Shown here: positions 16,355-26,038 of the stretch, piece after piece
Layout of the letters: every line of letters begins with the position of its first letter
How positions within the stretch are numbered: the first letter of the stretch is position 1
Source of the DNA: Pseudarthrobacter sulfonivorans
Lineage (GTDB): Bacteria > Actinomycetota > Actinomycetes > Actinomycetales > Micrococcaceae
Reading direction: 5' to 3'
DNA: 64,000 bases
Assembly: GCF_014712225.1 (NCBI RefSeq)
Contig: NZ_JACXBW010000003.1
Coordinates: forward strand, 186,001 to 250,000
Notes under the pieces: generated by a model
Told to the model about the DNA's origin: nothing
The model's input: only the letters and a program-made list of their open reading frames with translations
The model's database searches: none
Translations under genes and position numbers: made by a program

Positions 16355-18367
16355 TTAGTCGAGGCCGCGGCGCTTCAGCAGCGGCTCGAGCCTGGCGTCG
16401 CGTCCTCGGAGGGTGCGGAAGGAGTCCAGCGGGTCCCGGCTGTTGCCGCGGGACAGCAGTTCGTTGCGGAACCGTTCGCCGTTGGTCCGGTTCAGGCCAC
16501 CGTTTTCGGTGAACCAGTCAACGGTTTCAGCATCCAGGACCTCACTCCAAATGTAGGAATAGTAGCCGGCCGCGTACCCGTCGCCCGCGAAGATGTGCTG
16601 GAAGTAGCCGGTGCGGTAGCGCGGCGGAATCAGGGCATGGGCCACCCCTGCTGCGGCCAGTGATTTGGCCTCGAAGGCCAGCGCGTCGTCCGGGATTCCG
16701 GCTTCCTCCAGCACGTGCCAGGCCAGGTCAAGCAGCGCGGCTCCCAGGTACTCGGTGGTCGCGAAGCCCTCGCCCCACATCCGCGCCTCATTAAGCCGGT
16801 CCACGACGTCCTGCGGGAGGGGCTCGCCCGTTGTGTGGTGACGGGCATAATTGGCCAGCACGTCGGGCCAGAGGATCCACATCTCGTTGACCTGCGACGG
16901 GTATTCCACAAAGTCCCGGGGGACCGCAGTCCCGGAAAACCGCGGATACGTCACGTTGGAAAACAAGCCGTGGAGGGCGTGTCCGAACTCGTGGAACGTG
17001 GTGCGAAGCTCGTCCAGCGTCAGGAGTGTGGGTTCGCCTGCCGGCGGTTTGGAGATGTTGAGGTTGTTGATCACCACGGGCCGGGTGCCGTGCAGTTCTG
17101 ACTGGTCCACGAGCGAGTTCATCCATGCCCCGCCCCGCTTGGACTCGCGCGTGTAGTAGTCGCCCAGGAACAGTCCGAGTCCCGTTCCGTCCGGGTTTCG
17201 GACTTCCCAGACACGGACGTCCGGGTGGTAACCGGCCAGGTCAGCGCGTTCGTGGAAGGTGATGCCGTAGAGGGACGTGGCAGCGAAGAAGACGCCGTCC
17301 CGGAGAACGCGGTCCAGCTCGAAATAGGGGCGGAGCGCCTGCTCGTCCACTGCATACTTTTCCCGGCGCACTTTGGCAGAGTAGAACGCCCAGTCCCAGG
17401 CCTCCAGCGGATGCCCGGCAATCCCGGCCAGGGCGCCAGCCTCGGCGTCCGCATTGCGGACTGCCGCCGGCGCCAGCCTGTTCAGCATCGACCGCACCGC
17501 CTCAAAATCGGGGGCCGTTTGGCGGTCCACCACGAGTTCGGCGTAGTTCGCGAAACCAAGCAGTGCGGCTTTTTCAGCGCGAAGCCGAGCCATTGAGGTG
17601 ACCAGGTCCAGGACGTCCAGGCTGCCGCCGTCGCTGCCCCGGCCTGTGGAGGCCTCGAACAGCCGACGGCGGACGTTACGGTTTTCGAGGGCAGCCATAG
17701 CGGGCTGGTTGCTGGGCTGGATCAGTGTCAGCAGAAATTTGCCGTCGTGGCCGGCGGTGCGGGCAGCCTCGGCGGCGCTGGCGATATCGTCCGCCGGCAG
17801 GCCGGCCAGCTCCTCTGCGCTGTCCAACAACACAGCCGCCGACTTCATGCCCTCCTTGACACGCTGCCCGAACTCCGTGCCAAGTTTGGACAGTTCGGCA
17901 TTGATTCCCCTCAGCCTGTCCTGCCCGGGCTTATCAAGCTGGATCCCGGATTGGCGGAACTCCTTCAGGTACTCCGCCACGAGCCGGACAGACTCAGGGC
18001 CGAGTCCGGAGGTGTCGATTGCCATGAACCGGTCGAACAGCGAACGGTTGAGGTAGACCTCGTCCTGGTGGGCGGAAAAGCGAGGTGAAAGTTCGGTCTC
18101 AAGGTCAAGGATTTCCGCCGACGCGTCGGCCGAGACGAGGGTGAAGAAAGACGCAGCCGCCCGCTGGAGCAGTTGGCCGGCCCGCTCCATGGCGACGGCC
18201 GTGTTCTCGAACGTCGCAGCCGCAGGGCTGTCCACGATCGCCTGGATTTCGGCCAGATGTTCCGCAAGGCCCGCGGCCACGGCCTCGGCGTATTCGGAGG
18301 GTCCGATGTCGGCAAACGGCGGCAGCCCGTAGGGCAGGGCGCTGGGGCTGAGGAGGGGATTCGTCAT
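16355..18367 (-). CDS. M3 family zinc metallopeptidase (oligopeptidase/dipeptidyl carboxypeptidase type)
   Basis: This 670-residue M3 peptidase carries the zinc motif FHEFGHALHGL (HExxH variant HEFGH) about two thirds of the way along, followed by the third-ligand Glu region. A helical N-terminal half covers the substrate channel, and a RYRTGYFQHIFAGDGYAAGYYSY segment near the C terminus is typical of Dcp/OpdA. These enzymes degrade short peptides in the cytoplasm. There is no signal peptide. The ATG at 18367 has GAAAGG upstream. It stands alone, divergent from the CapA-like gene. Confidence 0.92.
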   Translation of the reverse strand: MTNPLLSPSALPYGLPPFADIGPSEYAEAVAAGLAEHLAEIQAIVDSPAAATFENTAVAMERAGQLLQRAAASFFTLVSADASAEILDLETELSPRFSAHQDEVYLNRSLFDRFMAIDTSGLGPESVRLVAEYLKEFRQSGIQLDKPGQDRLRGINAELSKLGTEFGQRVKEGMKSAAVLLDSAEELAGLPADDIASAAEAARTAGHDGKFLLTLIQPSNQPAMAALENRNVRRRLFEASTGRGSDGGSLDVLDLVTSMARLRAEKAALLGFANYAELVVDRQTAPDFEAVRSMLNRLAPAAVRNADAEAGALAGIAGHPLEAWDWAFYSAKVRREKYAVDEQALRPYFELDRVLRDGVFFAATSLYGITFHERADLAGYHPDVRVWEVRNPDGTGLGLFLGDYYTRESKRGGAWMNSLVDQSELHGTRPVVINNLNISKPPAGEPTLLTLDELRTTFHEFGHALHGLFSNVTYPRFSGTAVPRDFVEYPSQVNEMWILWPDVLANYARHHTTGEPLPQDVVDRLNEARMWGEGFATTEYLGAALLDLAWHVLEEAGIPDDALAFEAKSLAAAGVAHALIPPRYRTGYFQHIFAGDGYAAGYYSYIWSEVLDAETVDWFTENGGLNRTNGERFRNELLSRGNSRDPLDSFRTLRGRDARLEPLLKRRGLD

Positions 18368-18437
18368 CCCGCTAACCTTTCACACCGGCCCGGCCTTCTC
18401 AATGCGCGGCCTTCCGGCTTTAGGGGGCGGCCGAACC

Positions 18438-18443
18438 TACAAT
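18438..18443 (+). promoter_or_regulatory. -10 element (TACAAT) placing a leaderless start at 18451
   Basis: TACAAT is a near-consensus -10 and ends 7 bases before the ATG at 18451. The alternative ATG at 18442 lies within this hexamer, so it is unlikely to be the real start. Confidence 0.5.
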
Positions 18444-18450
18444 GGCGCTT

Positions 18451-19698
18451 ATGGGGAACACACACGGCAGTGCGGCGCGCCGAATCGGGGCAGCCATCGG
18501 GGCTTTCACCCTGGCGGCGGTGCTCACTGCGTGCGGCCTGATTGCGGAACAAGGCCGGCCGTCCGCCACCGGAGTGTCGGGCGCGGCGTCAGAAGTGCAG
18601 AGCCCGACGGCGGCCCCCACGCCCACCCCCATCCCCACCCCGGGCGCGGGGCCTGCGTGTCCGACGCTGCGGTGCACATCCGTCCTGGTCACCGGCGACA
18701 TGCTGGTCCACGCCCAGCTCTGGCAGCAGGCCCGCGACGACGCCGCGGCGGCAGGAACGCCCGGCCTCGACTTTGTGCCACTCCTGGAAGGCCAGCGCCG
18801 GTACATCCGGAACAGCGATCTCGCCATCTGCCATCAGGAAACACCGGTCGCGGGGCCGGACGGACCATTTTCGGCCTACCCGTCGTTCAACGTCCCGCCG
18901 CAGATCATTGCAGCGTCCAAGAACGTGGGCTACCAGGCCTGCACCACCGCCAGCAACCACACGATCGACCGCAGCACTGACGGACTGCTGCGCACCCTGG
19001 ATGCACTGGACGCGGCAGGCCTCAAGCACACGGGTTCCTACCGGACGGAGGCCGAGTCGCAGGGAATCCTGATGATGCAGACGAAGGCCGCAAAAATCGC
19101 CGTCATTGAAGGAACCTACGGCCTCAACGGCCTGTCAGCAGAATACGGCTGGCAGGTGGACATGCTCGATGCGCCCACCATGATTGCCAAGGCCGTCAAA
19201 GCCAGGGCCCTTGGCGCGGACATCGTCCTGGGTGCCATGCACGCGGGGGAGGAATATGCCAGCGAGGCGAACGCCCAGCAGCAGGAAGTGGCCCACGCCC
19301 TGGTGGACAGCGGCCAATTCAGCATGATCTACGGCCACCACACGCATTCCGTGCTGCCGATCGAAAACTACAAGGGCACCTGGATCGTCTACGGTCTGGG
19401 CAACGGCGTCACTGAACTGTCGCCCTGGTACGTGGTGAACAACGAGGGGCTGCTGGTCCGCGCGCAGTTCAGCCAGGACGCGGCCGGCAACTGGACGGCG
19501 TCGGACCTCGCCTGGGCGCCGTCGGTGATTGTCCGTGATCCCTACCGGTGGTGCTCGGTCGCATCGGACGCCCCCCAAGGGGTCTGCGCAACCGCGGAAG
19601 CCGACGCGGCCACCAGACAGCGGACCGCCGCCGTCGTGGAGTCCCTGGGATCCGCGGCCGCAGGCGCCCACGAACTCTTGATCACCAAGGAACCGTAG
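18451..19698 (+). CDS. CapA family lipoprotein (PGA_cap metallophosphatase-like domain)
   Basis: The 415-residue product starts with a positively charged, hydrophobic signal and an LTAC lipobox at residues 25-28, so it is probably an outer-leaflet lipoprotein. A Pro/Thr-rich linker follows. The rest is the capsule synthesis CapA fold: LVTGDMLVH, NSDLAICHQETP, TTASNHTIDRSTDG, ADIVLGAMHAGEEY and YGHHTHSVLP. These metallophosphoesterase-like motifs place Asp, Asn and His at the metal site. CapA was defined for poly-gamma-glutamate export, but no other pga genes are here, so the substrate is unknown. The start at 18451 is chosen from the -10 position. Confidence 0.82.
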   Translation: MGNTHGSAARRIGAAIGAFTLAAVLTACGLIAEQGRPSATGVSGAASEVQSPTAAPTPTPIPTPGAGPACPTLRCTSVLVTGDMLVHAQLWQQARDDAAAAGTPGLDFVPLLEGQRRYIRNSDLAICHQETPVAGPDGPFSAYPSFNVPPQIIAASKNVGYQACTTASNHTIDRSTDGLLRTLDALDAAGLKHTGSYRTEAESQGILMMQTKAAKIAVIEGTYGLNGLSAEYGWQVDMLDAPTMIAKAVKARALGADIVLGAMHAGEEYASEANAQQQEVAHALVDSGQFSMIYGHHTHSVLPIENYKGTWIVYGLGNGVTELSPWYVVNNEGLLVRAQFSQDAAGNWTASDLAWAPSVIVRDPYRWCSVASDAPQGVCATAEADAATRQRTAAVVESLGSAAAGAHELLITKEP

Positions 19699-19745
19699 CC
19701 GTGTCCGGCGCAGACTTAGCCGTGCTTACGCGCCCACCGGGCAAG

Positions 19746-19785
19746 CCGCTGCCGGACGTGGTGCAGCCGGGTATGCCGGCAGCGG
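19746..19785. terminator. Candidate hairpin between convergent CapA and gatD genes
   Basis: A perfect 10-bp inverted repeat (CCGCTGCCGG and CCGGCAGCGG) with a 20-base loop lies in the 131-base gap between convergent genes. No T-tract is seen. Confidence 0.4.
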
Positions 19786-19829
19786 TCAGTGGCCTGTGGC
19801 AGGTTTGACCGCCGGAGGGGGGCGGCCCG

Positions 19830-20582
19830 TCAGCGCGGGCGGCGGGCAGCGTGCTCGCGTGCCAGCACGGCGAACCGGTCATCCGGGGCGCCCGGCTCAA
19901 ATGTCCCAAACTTGCGCTCCGCGGCCGTCCGGATGAGAAAGTCGGCGATGGCGGGATTCTTCGGCAGCAGCGAACCGTGCAGGTAGCTGGCCACCACATT
20001 CTTGTAGCGCGCCCCCTCATGGCCGTCGCTGCTGTTGTTGCCGGTTCCTTTTGCCGTGGTCCCCAGCGGCCGGACGCCGGGGCCCAGCGTGGTTTGCCCG
20101 CTGTGGTTCTCGTAGCCCAGGATCTCGCCGAACTCCTCCGTGGCCACCTTGACGTTGCCGATCAGGCGCTCGTCCGTGCCCCGGGTTTCCACGTCCAGGA
20201 TGCCGATTCCGGGAATGACTGTGCCCAGGTGGGTCTTGAAAAAGCGGCCAAACAGTTGGTAAAGCCCGCAGATTGCCAGCATGGGCGCGCCGTCCTCTGC
20301 CAGTTCCTTCAGGAGGCCGGCGCGTGACTGAAGGTCGTCCTGAATGACCAGTTGCCCGCTGTCCTGCCCGCCGCCGCCCACGATCAGGTCCACGTCGGCG
20401 GGGAATTCGTCGCCCACGTTGTACTCGAGCAGCTCCGGCGTATAACCGTGCCAGCTGATCCGCTGCTTCAGGACCAGGGCGTTGCCCCAGTCACCGTAGA
20501 TGTTCATGTCCCGCGGATACAGCTGCAGGACGCGGATGGTGCCCTTGCTGCCCGACACGGCTCCGGCCGATTCAGCGGTCAT
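19830..20582 (-). CDS. gatD: Lipid II isoglutaminyl synthase, glutaminase subunit GatD
   Basis: This is a 250-residue class I glutamine amidotransferase of the CobB/CobQ type. The nucleophile is in LAICGLYQLFG and the catalytic His in SYLHGSLLPKNP, with IVGGGGQDSGQ and the GYENHSGQT segment also conserved. GatD supplies ammonia to MurT, which amidates the D-Glu of lipid II to D-isoglutamine. Its ATG overlaps the murT stop by 4 bases (ATGA). This heterodimer is essential in several Gram-positive species. The gene ends 131 bases from the convergent CapA-like gene. Confidence 0.93.
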   Translation of the reverse strand: MTAESAGAVSGSKGTIRVLQLYPRDMNIYGDWGNALVLKQRISWHGYTPELLEYNVGDEFPADVDLIVGGGGQDSGQLVIQDDLQSRAGLLKELAEDGAPMLAICGLYQLFGRFFKTHLGTVIPGIGILDVETRGTDERLIGNVKVATEEFGEILGYENHSGQTTLGPGVRPLGTTAKGTGNNSSDGHEGARYKNVVASYLHGSLLPKNPAIADFLIRTAAERKFGTFEPGAPDDRFAVLAREHAARRPR

Positions 20583-21871
20583 GAGACCACCTCCACTGTG
20601 GTGATTTTGGACAGCTCCCGGCGGATGGCCAGCATGGCTGTGTAGGTGCAGAAAATCCGTTTCGGCTTGCCGCTGCCCTCGCGGATGAAGGCGGCCAGGG
20701 CTGGGGCGATGTCTGGCTGGACCGCGCCGATCCGAACCTCGTCGTACTGCAGCCGCAGCGCCATGTCGTACGCCCGCGACCCGGTCAACTGGTCCACGCC
20801 GCCGTCGCGGAGGGAATCAAATTCCACGTCCCAGAGCCAGGACATGTCCCTGCCGTCGGCGTAGTTGTCGTTGATGGCGATCATGGTTGCGTAACCGGCG
20901 GCCGGGAAGGACTTCAGCCCGAGCCGGAAACCGCTGGGGTTCTTGACCAGCACGAGGTCCAGGGGCTGGCCGTCAACGGTGAGGCTTTCGCCGCGGCCGA
21001 AGGCCGGCTCGACCTGGGACAGGGCGGTCAGCAGCGTCGCGTGGTCGGCCGTCGCCGCACCCCCGCCGCAGATGCTGCGCGCAAGTGCCAGCGCGGCCGC
21101 GGCATTGAAGATGTTGTAGACGCCGCGGAGCTTCATCGCGGTGGTGACGGTGACGCCGTCGTACTCAAAATCCGCGGTGTCCGGTCCTACCTTGCGGAGT
21201 ACGACGTCGGCCGCCGGCTTGTGGGGGAGCGCCGCGGGGGCGGGGCTGCCGGGCGCTGCGCGCATGTCGTCGTCGTTGGGGAAGGTGCTGAGGAGGGAAT
21301 CGTCCAGCCCGAAGTACTGGACGTCCTGCCCGGTGAGGGTGTCCGCGATGCGGGCAACGCGGGGGTCCTCGCGGTTGAGGACCACCGTGCCGGTGGTTTT
21401 CGCCGCGATGTGGTGCAGGAGCTGGGCCGTTTTGTCGATCTCGCCGAACCGGTCCAGCTGGTCCCGCAGGACGTTGAGCAGGAGGCTGTAGCGGGGCGGG
21501 ACACGGTTGACGAAATGGACTGCGTGGGCTTCGTCGAGTTCCAGGACGGCGACGTCGGCCCTGAGCCTGCCGCGCCAGTCCACCTCGCCGAGCAGGGCGG
21601 CCGCCACGCCGCGGGTGAAGTTGCTGCCGGTGCGGTTGGTGAAGACCTTCAGGCCCTGGCTTTCGAGGAGCTCAACCACCATCTTGGTGGTGGTGGTTTT
21701 GCCGTTGGTTCCGCTCACCACGGCCACACCGTGGGGGAGCGTGGCGAGTGTCCGCTGCATAAAGCCGGGGTCGATCTTTTCGACCACCAGCCCGGGCAGG
21801 GCGGACCCGCCACCCCTGAGCCGGGACACCCGGCGGACGAGCTTGCCGAGCGGAACGCTGATGTAAAGCAT
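20579..21871 (-). CDS. murT: Lipid II isoglutaminyl synthase, Mur ligase-like subunit MurT
   Basis: This 430-residue Mur ligase-type protein has the ATP motif [45 protein letters not shown], and the C-terminal [18 protein letters not shown] of the DUF1727 domain. It activates lipid II D-Glu with ATP for amidation by GatD ammonia. In characterised MurT proteins a four-cysteine zinc ribbon is inserted in the middle domain. Here the equivalent region (about residues 190-245) has none, and the whole protein has only two cysteines. The ATG at 21871 lacks a Shine-Dalgarno site but follows TATATT by 7 bases. A longer frame upstream has no family similarity. Confidence 0.93.
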   Translation of the reverse strand: MLYISVPLGKLVRRVSRLRGGGSALPGLVVEKIDPGFMQRTLATLPHGVAVVSGTNGKTTTTKMVVELLESQGLKVFTNRTGSNFTRGVAAALLGEVDWRGRLRADVAVLELDEAHAVHFVNRVPPRYSLLLNVLRDQLDRFGEIDKTAQLLHHIAAKTTGTVVLNREDPRVARIADTLTGQDVQYFGLDDSLLSTFPNDDDMRAAPGSPAPAALPHKPAADVVLRKVGPDTADFEYDGVTVTTAMKLRGVYNIFNAAAALALARSICGGGAATADHATLLTALSQVEPAFGRGESLTVDGQPLDLVLVKNPSGFRLGLKSFPAAGYATMIAINDNYADGRDMSWLWDVEFDSLRDGGVDQLTGSRAYDMALRLQYDEVRIGAVQPDIAPALAAFIREGSGKPKRIFCTYTAMLAIRRELSKITTVEVVS

Positions 21872-21878
21872 GCTCTGT

Positions 21879-21884
21879 AATATA
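21879..21884 (-). promoter_or_regulatory. -10 element (TATATT) for leaderless murT-gatD mRNA
   Basis: On the minus strand TATATT ends 7 bases before the murT ATG and there is no ribosome binding site, so transcription likely begins at the start codon. Confidence 0.5.
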
Positions 21885-21951
21885 TCCCAGCAACGGCATG
21901 GAACCCTGCCCGGAGCGGGGCCGCCCGCACGGTCCGGCGCCGGGGGCACAT

Positions 21952-21957
21952 TATGCT
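21952..21957 (+). promoter_or_regulatory. -10 element (TATGCT) for leaderless pdxT mRNA
   Basis: TATGCT ends 6 bases before the pdxT ATG at 21964, again without a Shine-Dalgarno site. The 92-base gap thus seems to hold two divergent leaderless promoters. Confidence 0.45.
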
Positions 21958-21963
21958 GAATGG

Positions 21964-22674
21964 ATGACAAACCCCCTTTCTGCCGCTTCCGCACGCGTGG
22001 GCGCAGGCCTGAAGATCGGCGTCCTGGCGCTCCAGGGCGACTTCCGTGAACACCTGCGCGCCGTGGAAGCATCAGGTGCGGCCGGCGTCGGAATCCGCAG
22101 GCCCCAGGAACTGGATGGCCTGGACGGGCTTATCATTCCCGGCGGCGAATCCACAGCCATCGACAAGCTGGCCCGCGCCTTTGAACTGGCCGGGCCCCTG
22201 AAGGACCGCATCCGTGACGGACTGCCGGTCTACGGTTCCTGCGCCGGCATGATCCTCCTGGCCAACGACATCGCCGACCCAGCCACCGACTTGGCCGGCA
22301 ACCCGCAGCAGACCTTCGGCGGCCTGGATATTACGGTGCGGCGTAACGCGTTCGGCCGGCAGCGGGAATCGTTCGAAACCGACCTGGATTTCAAGAGCCT
22401 GGACTTCAGCGCGACCGAATCCGGGGTGGCTCCCGTCCACGCCGTGTTCATCCGCGGCCCCTGGGTGGAGCGTGTCGGCGCCGGCGTGGAGGTACTCGCC
22501 CAGGTGGAGCCGGCGGATCCTGAACATGCGTCCCACGCGGCGAGCCTGCCCGGGACAGCTAGAATTGTTGCAGTGCGTTCCGGCCACCTGCTGGCCACCT
22601 CCTTCCACCCGGAAGTGACTGGGGAGAAACGCGTACATGAACTTTTTATCCGGATGATCAGAGGAGACGCGTAA
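21964..22674 (+). CDS. pdxT: Pyridoxal 5'-phosphate synthase glutaminase subunit PdxT
   Basis: This 236-residue class I glutaminase has the motifs [27 protein letters not shown], the nucleophile in [13 protein letters not shown] and a C-terminal [17 protein letters not shown] with the catalytic His/Glu. It feeds ammonia to PdxS. An insertion or longer stretch before the C terminus ([17 protein letters not shown]) makes it somewhat longer than the roughly 200-residue norm. It is divergent from murT and closely followed by yebC (3-base gap), so the two are likely cotranscribed. Confidence 0.95.
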   Translation: MTNPLSAASARVGAGLKIGVLALQGDFREHLRAVEASGAAGVGIRRPQELDGLDGLIIPGGESTAIDKLARAFELAGPLKDRIRDGLPVYGSCAGMILLANDIADPATDLAGNPQQTFGGLDITVRRNAFGRQRESFETDLDFKSLDFSATESGVAPVHAVFIRGPWVERVGAGVEVLAQVEPADPEHASHAASLPGTARIVAVRSGHLLATSFHPEVTGEKRVHELFIRMIRGDA

Positions 22675-22677
22675 AGC

Positions 22678-23433
22678 ATGTCAGGCCACTCCAAATGGGC
22701 AACAACCAAGCACAAAAAGGCCATCCTTGATAGCCGCCGTGCCAAATCGTTCGCCAAGCTGATCAAGAACATCGAAGTTGCTGCCCGCATGGGCGGACCG
22801 GACCTTCAGGGCAACCCGGGACTGGAACTGGCCGTCACCAAGGCCAAAAAGACCTCGGTCCCCGCCGACAACATTGACCGCGCCATCAAGCGCGGCGCCG
22901 GCCTGACCGGTGAAGTGGTTGACTACACCGAGATCATGTACGAATGCCGCGGCCCGCAAGGCTCCGCGCTGCTGATCGAGTGCCTGACCGACAACAAGAA
23001 CCGTGCGGCCTCCGAGGTCCGTCTGGCGATTTCCCGCAACGGCGGCACCATCGCCGATCCCGGTTCGGTCAGCTACCTCTTCAGCCGCAAGGGCGTGGTC
23101 TCGCTGCCCAAGAAGGAACTTACGGAGGACGACGTCCTGATGGCAGTCCTCGACGCGGGTGCCGAGGAAGTCAAGGACAACGGCGACACCTTCGAAATCC
23201 ACTCGGAACCGACGGACCTCCAGGCTGTCCGCGACGCCCTCAAAGCGGCCGAAATCGAGTACGACACCGATGAAGCGGAGTTCGTTCCCTCGATGGTGGT
23301 GCCGCTCGACCTGGAAGCCGCCAAGAAGTTCATGAAGCTGGTTGACGCACTGGAAGAGCTCGACGACGTCCAGAACGTCTACAGCAACGCCGACCTTAGC
23401 GACGAAGTCCAGGCCGCCCTGGAATCTGAGTGA
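22678..23433 (+). CDS. yebC: YebC/PmpR family protein (TACO1-like)
   Basis: This 251-residue protein starts [19 protein letters not shown], the family signature, followed by [32 protein letters not shown] and [15 protein letters not shown]. YebC proteins have been described as DNA-binding regulators and, more recently, as ribosome-associated factors helping translation of proline stretches, so either role is possible. It lies directly after pdxT and before ruvC, the usual actinobacterial order. AGAGGAGA precedes its ATG. Confidence 0.93.
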   Translation: MSGHSKWATTKHKKAILDSRRAKSFAKLIKNIEVAARMGGPDLQGNPGLELAVTKAKKTSVPADNIDRAIKRGAGLTGEVVDYTEIMYECRGPQGSALLIECLTDNKNRAASEVRLAISRNGGTIADPGSVSYLFSRKGVVSLPKKELTEDDVLMAVLDAGAEEVKDNGDTFEIHSEPTDLQAVRDALKAAEIEYDTDEAEFVPSMVVPLDLEAAKKFMKLVDALEELDDVQNVYSNADLSDEVQAALESE

Positions 23434-23468
23434 ACCACCGCTTTGCGGCCTAGGGCGGACGTTGGAGC

Positions 23469-24047
23469 GTGACACTGCGCGTATTGGGCGTTGACCCGGG
23501 CCTCACGCGCTGCGGCATCGGGGTGGTGGACGTCGAGCGGAACAGGCGCGCCACGATGGTGGCCGTCGGCGTGGTGGGCACGTCCCCGGACGAAACCCTG
23601 GACCAGCGCCTGCTGGTCATTGCCCTGGCCATCGACGATTGGCTGGACCGCTACGAACCGCACGTGCTCGCCGTCGAACGCGTGTTCTCCCAGCTGAACG
23701 TCAGCACGGTGATGGGTGTGGCGCAGGCGTCCGGCGTAGTGATCGCCGCGGCGGCGCGCCGCGGGATCCCGGTGGCGCTGCACACGCCGTCGGAAGTGAA
23801 AGCTGCCGTCACGGGCAGCGGCACGTCCAATAAGGAAGCGGTGACCAAGCTCGTCACCAAGATCCTCCGGCTGGATGCGCCGCCCCGTCCCGCCGACGCC
23901 GCGGATGCGCTGGCGCTGGCCATCACCCACGCCTGGCGGGCCGGCAGCGGGGCCGCGGTGGCGACCACCGGCCCCGGCAGCCTGTCGCTGACGCCGGCCC
24001 AGCGCGCCTGGGCCGAGGCCGAGGCGAAGGCGCGCCGCGCACGCTGA
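23469..24047 (+). CDS. ruvC: Holliday junction resolvase RuvC
   Basis: This 192-residue RNase H-fold nuclease has the four acidic catalytic positions in [28 protein letters not shown] and [13 protein letters not shown], together with the [20 protein letters not shown] segment. It cleaves Holliday junctions symmetrically, directed by RuvAB. The GTG start follows GTTGGAGC. The C terminus is extended by an Ala/Arg-rich tail ([10 protein letters not shown]). It is separated from ruvA by 92 bases, which hold a possible LexA box. Confidence 0.95.
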   Translation: MTLRVLGVDPGLTRCGIGVVDVERNRRATMVAVGVVGTSPDETLDQRLLVIALAIDDWLDRYEPHVLAVERVFSQLNVSTVMGVAQASGVVIAAAARRGIPVALHTPSEVKAAVTGSGTSNKEAVTKLVTKILRLDAPPRPADAADALALAITHAWRAGSGAAVATTGPGSLSLTPAQRAWAEAEAKARRAR

Positions 24048-24072
24048 ATGTCCGTGGCCCTTGCTAGGGTAT

Positions 24073-24088
24073 TCGTAGATATGTTCGG
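24073..24088. promoter_or_regulatory. Degenerate LexA-like box upstream of ruvA
   Basis: TCGTAGATATGTTCGG resembles TCGAAC-N4-GTTCGA with a good right half and a weaker left half. It lies about 50 bases before ruvA. SOS control of ruv genes is known in other actinobacteria, but this match is only suggestive. Confidence 0.35.
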
Positions 24089-24139
24089 ATAGCCGGTGGT
24101 TTCCCTCCAAGGGCCCGGCAGTACACCAGGAGCAAGGCC

Positions 24140-24784
24140 TTGATCAGTTTCCTTCGCGGAACCGTAGCGCACGTGGGCCTTTCCACCGCTGTCATCGACC
24201 TCAACGGCGCCGGGATGAGCGTCAATGCCACACCCCAGACACTCAGCGGCCTCCGCACCGGGGAGGAAGGCAAACTCTTCACCTCGCTGATTGTCCGTGA
24301 GGACTCGCTCACGCTCTTCGGCTTTGCCTCCGACGATGAGCGGGAAGTCTTTGATGTCCTGCTCAGCGTCAGTGGTGTGGGCCCGCGGCTTGCTCTGGCC
24401 GTACTCGCCGTCCACGAGCCCGAAGCCATCCGCGTTGCCGCCCACACCGGTGACAGTAAGACGTTCACCAAGGTGCCCGGCATCGGTCCCAAGGTGGCCG
24501 GCCGGATCGTGCTCGAACTTGCCGGCAAGCTGGTCCCCCACGGCACGGCAGGTGCCGCCGCCCCGGCCACCGCGGCCGAGGCAGCCTGGAAGCCGCAGGT
24601 AGTGGCGGCCATGACCAGCCTGGGCTGGTCGGAAAAGGACGCCACGGCAAGCATCGATAAGGCCCTCGCGGACGATCCCGAGGTCTCATTCCGCGGCAAT
24701 GTTGCTGAAATCCTCCGGACCACCCTCCGCTGGCTTGGGCAGGACGGCGCGCGGGCCGGCAACCGCGTAGGCAGCCGTGGTTGA
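24140..24784 (+). CDS. ruvA: Holliday junction branch migration protein RuvA
   Basis: The 214-residue protein begins [18 protein letters not shown]. It has the N-terminal OB fold, the two helix-hairpin-helix motifs ([16 protein letters not shown] and [17 protein letters not shown]) and a flexible Ala-rich linker to the C-terminal RuvB-binding domain ([17 protein letters not shown]). It starts with a TTG preceded by CAGGAG. RuvA tetramers hold the Holliday junction while RuvB hexamers drive migration. The last 8 bases overlap ruvB. Confidence 0.95.
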   Translation: MISFLRGTVAHVGLSTAVIDLNGAGMSVNATPQTLSGLRTGEEGKLFTSLIVREDSLTLFGFASDDEREVFDVLLSVSGVGPRLALAVLAVHEPEAIRVAAHTGDSKTFTKVPGIGPKVAGRIVLELAGKLVPHGTAGAAAPATAAEAAWKPQVVAAMTSLGWSEKDATASIDKALADDPEVSFRGNVAEILRTTLRWLGQDGARAGNRVGSRG

Positions 24785-25862
24785 GCCTTCGGTGGTAGCA
24801 GGGGGGGAGGAGCCTGAGGAGCGCGCCATTGAGGCTGCGCTCCGGCCCAAGAACCTGGATGATTTTGTCGGCCAGCACCGGGTCCGCAAGCAGCTCTCCC
24901 TTGTCCTGCAGGCCTCCCGCATGCGCGGCCGCAGTGCTGACCATGTGCTGTTTTCCGGTCCTCCCGGGTTGGGAAAGACCACTCTGGCCATGATTGTGGC
25001 GGCCGAAATGAATGCGCCGCTGCGGATCAGCAGCGGCCCGGCCATCCAACACGCCGGAGACCTCGCCGCCATTCTTTCCTCCCTTTCCGAAGGCGAGGTC
25101 CTGTTCCTGGACGAGATACACCGCATGTCGCGGCCGGCCGAGGAAATGCTGTACATGGCCATGGAAGATTTCCGCGTGGACATTGTGGTGGGCAAGGGCG
25201 CCGGCGCTACAGCCATTCCGCTGGAACTCCCACCCTTCACCTTGGTGGGAGCCACCACACGCGCCGGACTTTTGCCCGGTCCGCTGCGGGACAGATTCGG
25301 GTTCACCGGGCACCTGGAGTTCTACAGCGTGGCCGAACTGGAACTGGTGCTGAGGCGTTCAGCGGGCCTGCTGGACCTCAAAGTCAACTCCGCAGGCTTC
25401 AGCGAAATTGCCGGCCGCTCCCGTGGTACGCCGCGTATCGCCAACCGCCTCCTCCGCCGGGTCCGGGACTGGGCACTCGTTCACGGGATTGAGCAGATCG
25501 ACGCTCGTGCGGCCTCTGCCGCCCTGGACATGTACGAAGTGGACAAACGGGGCCTCGACCGGCTGGACCGCGCGGTTCTCGAGGCGCTCATCACCAAGTT
25601 CGGTGGCGGCCCGGTGGGGCTTTCCACCCTTGCCATTGCCGTGGGGGAGGAAACCGAGACCGTGGAAACGGTGGCTGAACCGTTTCTTGTGCGTGAAGGC
25701 CTCCTGGGCCGCACACCACGGGGTCGCATCGCCATGGCGCCGGCCTGGACGCACCTCGGTTACGCGGTGCCGGCGGGTGTGTTCGGGCAGGAGCCCCTGG
25801 ACCTGTTCGAATTAGACCCGGACAGCAGCGAAGCAGCGGCCGATTGGGCACCGAACAGCTGA
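24777..25862 (+). CDS. ruvB: Holliday junction branch migration helicase RuvB
   Basis: This 361-residue AAA+ ATPase has Walker A ([14 protein letters not shown]), Walker B ([10 protein letters not shown]), sensor 1 ([19 protein letters not shown]) and an arginine-containing [15 protein letters not shown] segment. The C-terminal winged-helix DNA-binding domain follows. The GTG at 24777 lies within the 3' end of ruvA. RuvB is the motor of branch migration and is recruited by RuvA. Confidence 0.97.
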   Translation: MVEPSVVAGGEEPEERAIEAALRPKNLDDFVGQHRVRKQLSLVLQASRMRGRSADHVLFSGPPGLGKTTLAMIVAAEMNAPLRISSGPAIQHAGDLAAILSSLSEGEVLFLDEIHRMSRPAEEMLYMAMEDFRVDIVVGKGAGATAIPLELPPFTLVGATTRAGLLPGPLRDRFGFTGHLEFYSVAELELVLRRSAGLLDLKVNSAGFSEIAGRSRGTPRIANRLLRRVRDWALVHGIEQIDARAASAALDMYEVDKRGLDRLDRAVLEALITKFGGGPVGLSTLAIAVGEETETVETVAEPFLVREGLLGRTPRGRIAMAPAWTHLGYAVPAGVFGQEPLDLFELDPDSSEAAADWAPNS

Positions 25863-25888
25863 GAGGCTGTCCTTTCAGCTTTTCCCTT

Positions 25889-25894
25889 TAGACT
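25889..25894 (+). promoter_or_regulatory. Candidate -10 (TAGACT) for yajC-secD-secF
   Basis: TAGACT lies about 27 bases after ruvB and would give a leader of roughly 138 bases before yajC. No clear -35 hexamer or leader structure is visible in the remaining gap to 26038. Confidence 0.3.
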
Positions 25895-26038
25895 GGTATG
25901 AAACCCGGCACGTTCGGGGTCTTTGTTCCCGCCGGCGGCTCCGAGGGGCCGTTGCCGGCCAGCACGAACATCTGCACGGCGGAACGAAGCGGACGCAGCC
26001 ACACACCAGATACGCCAGTACAGAACGGATACTTCCCT

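Noticed and set aside
21872-22072. N-terminal extension of murT
   Set aside because: It overlaps pdxT on the other strand and shows no MurT similarity. [11 protein letters not shown] at 21871 is the family start.
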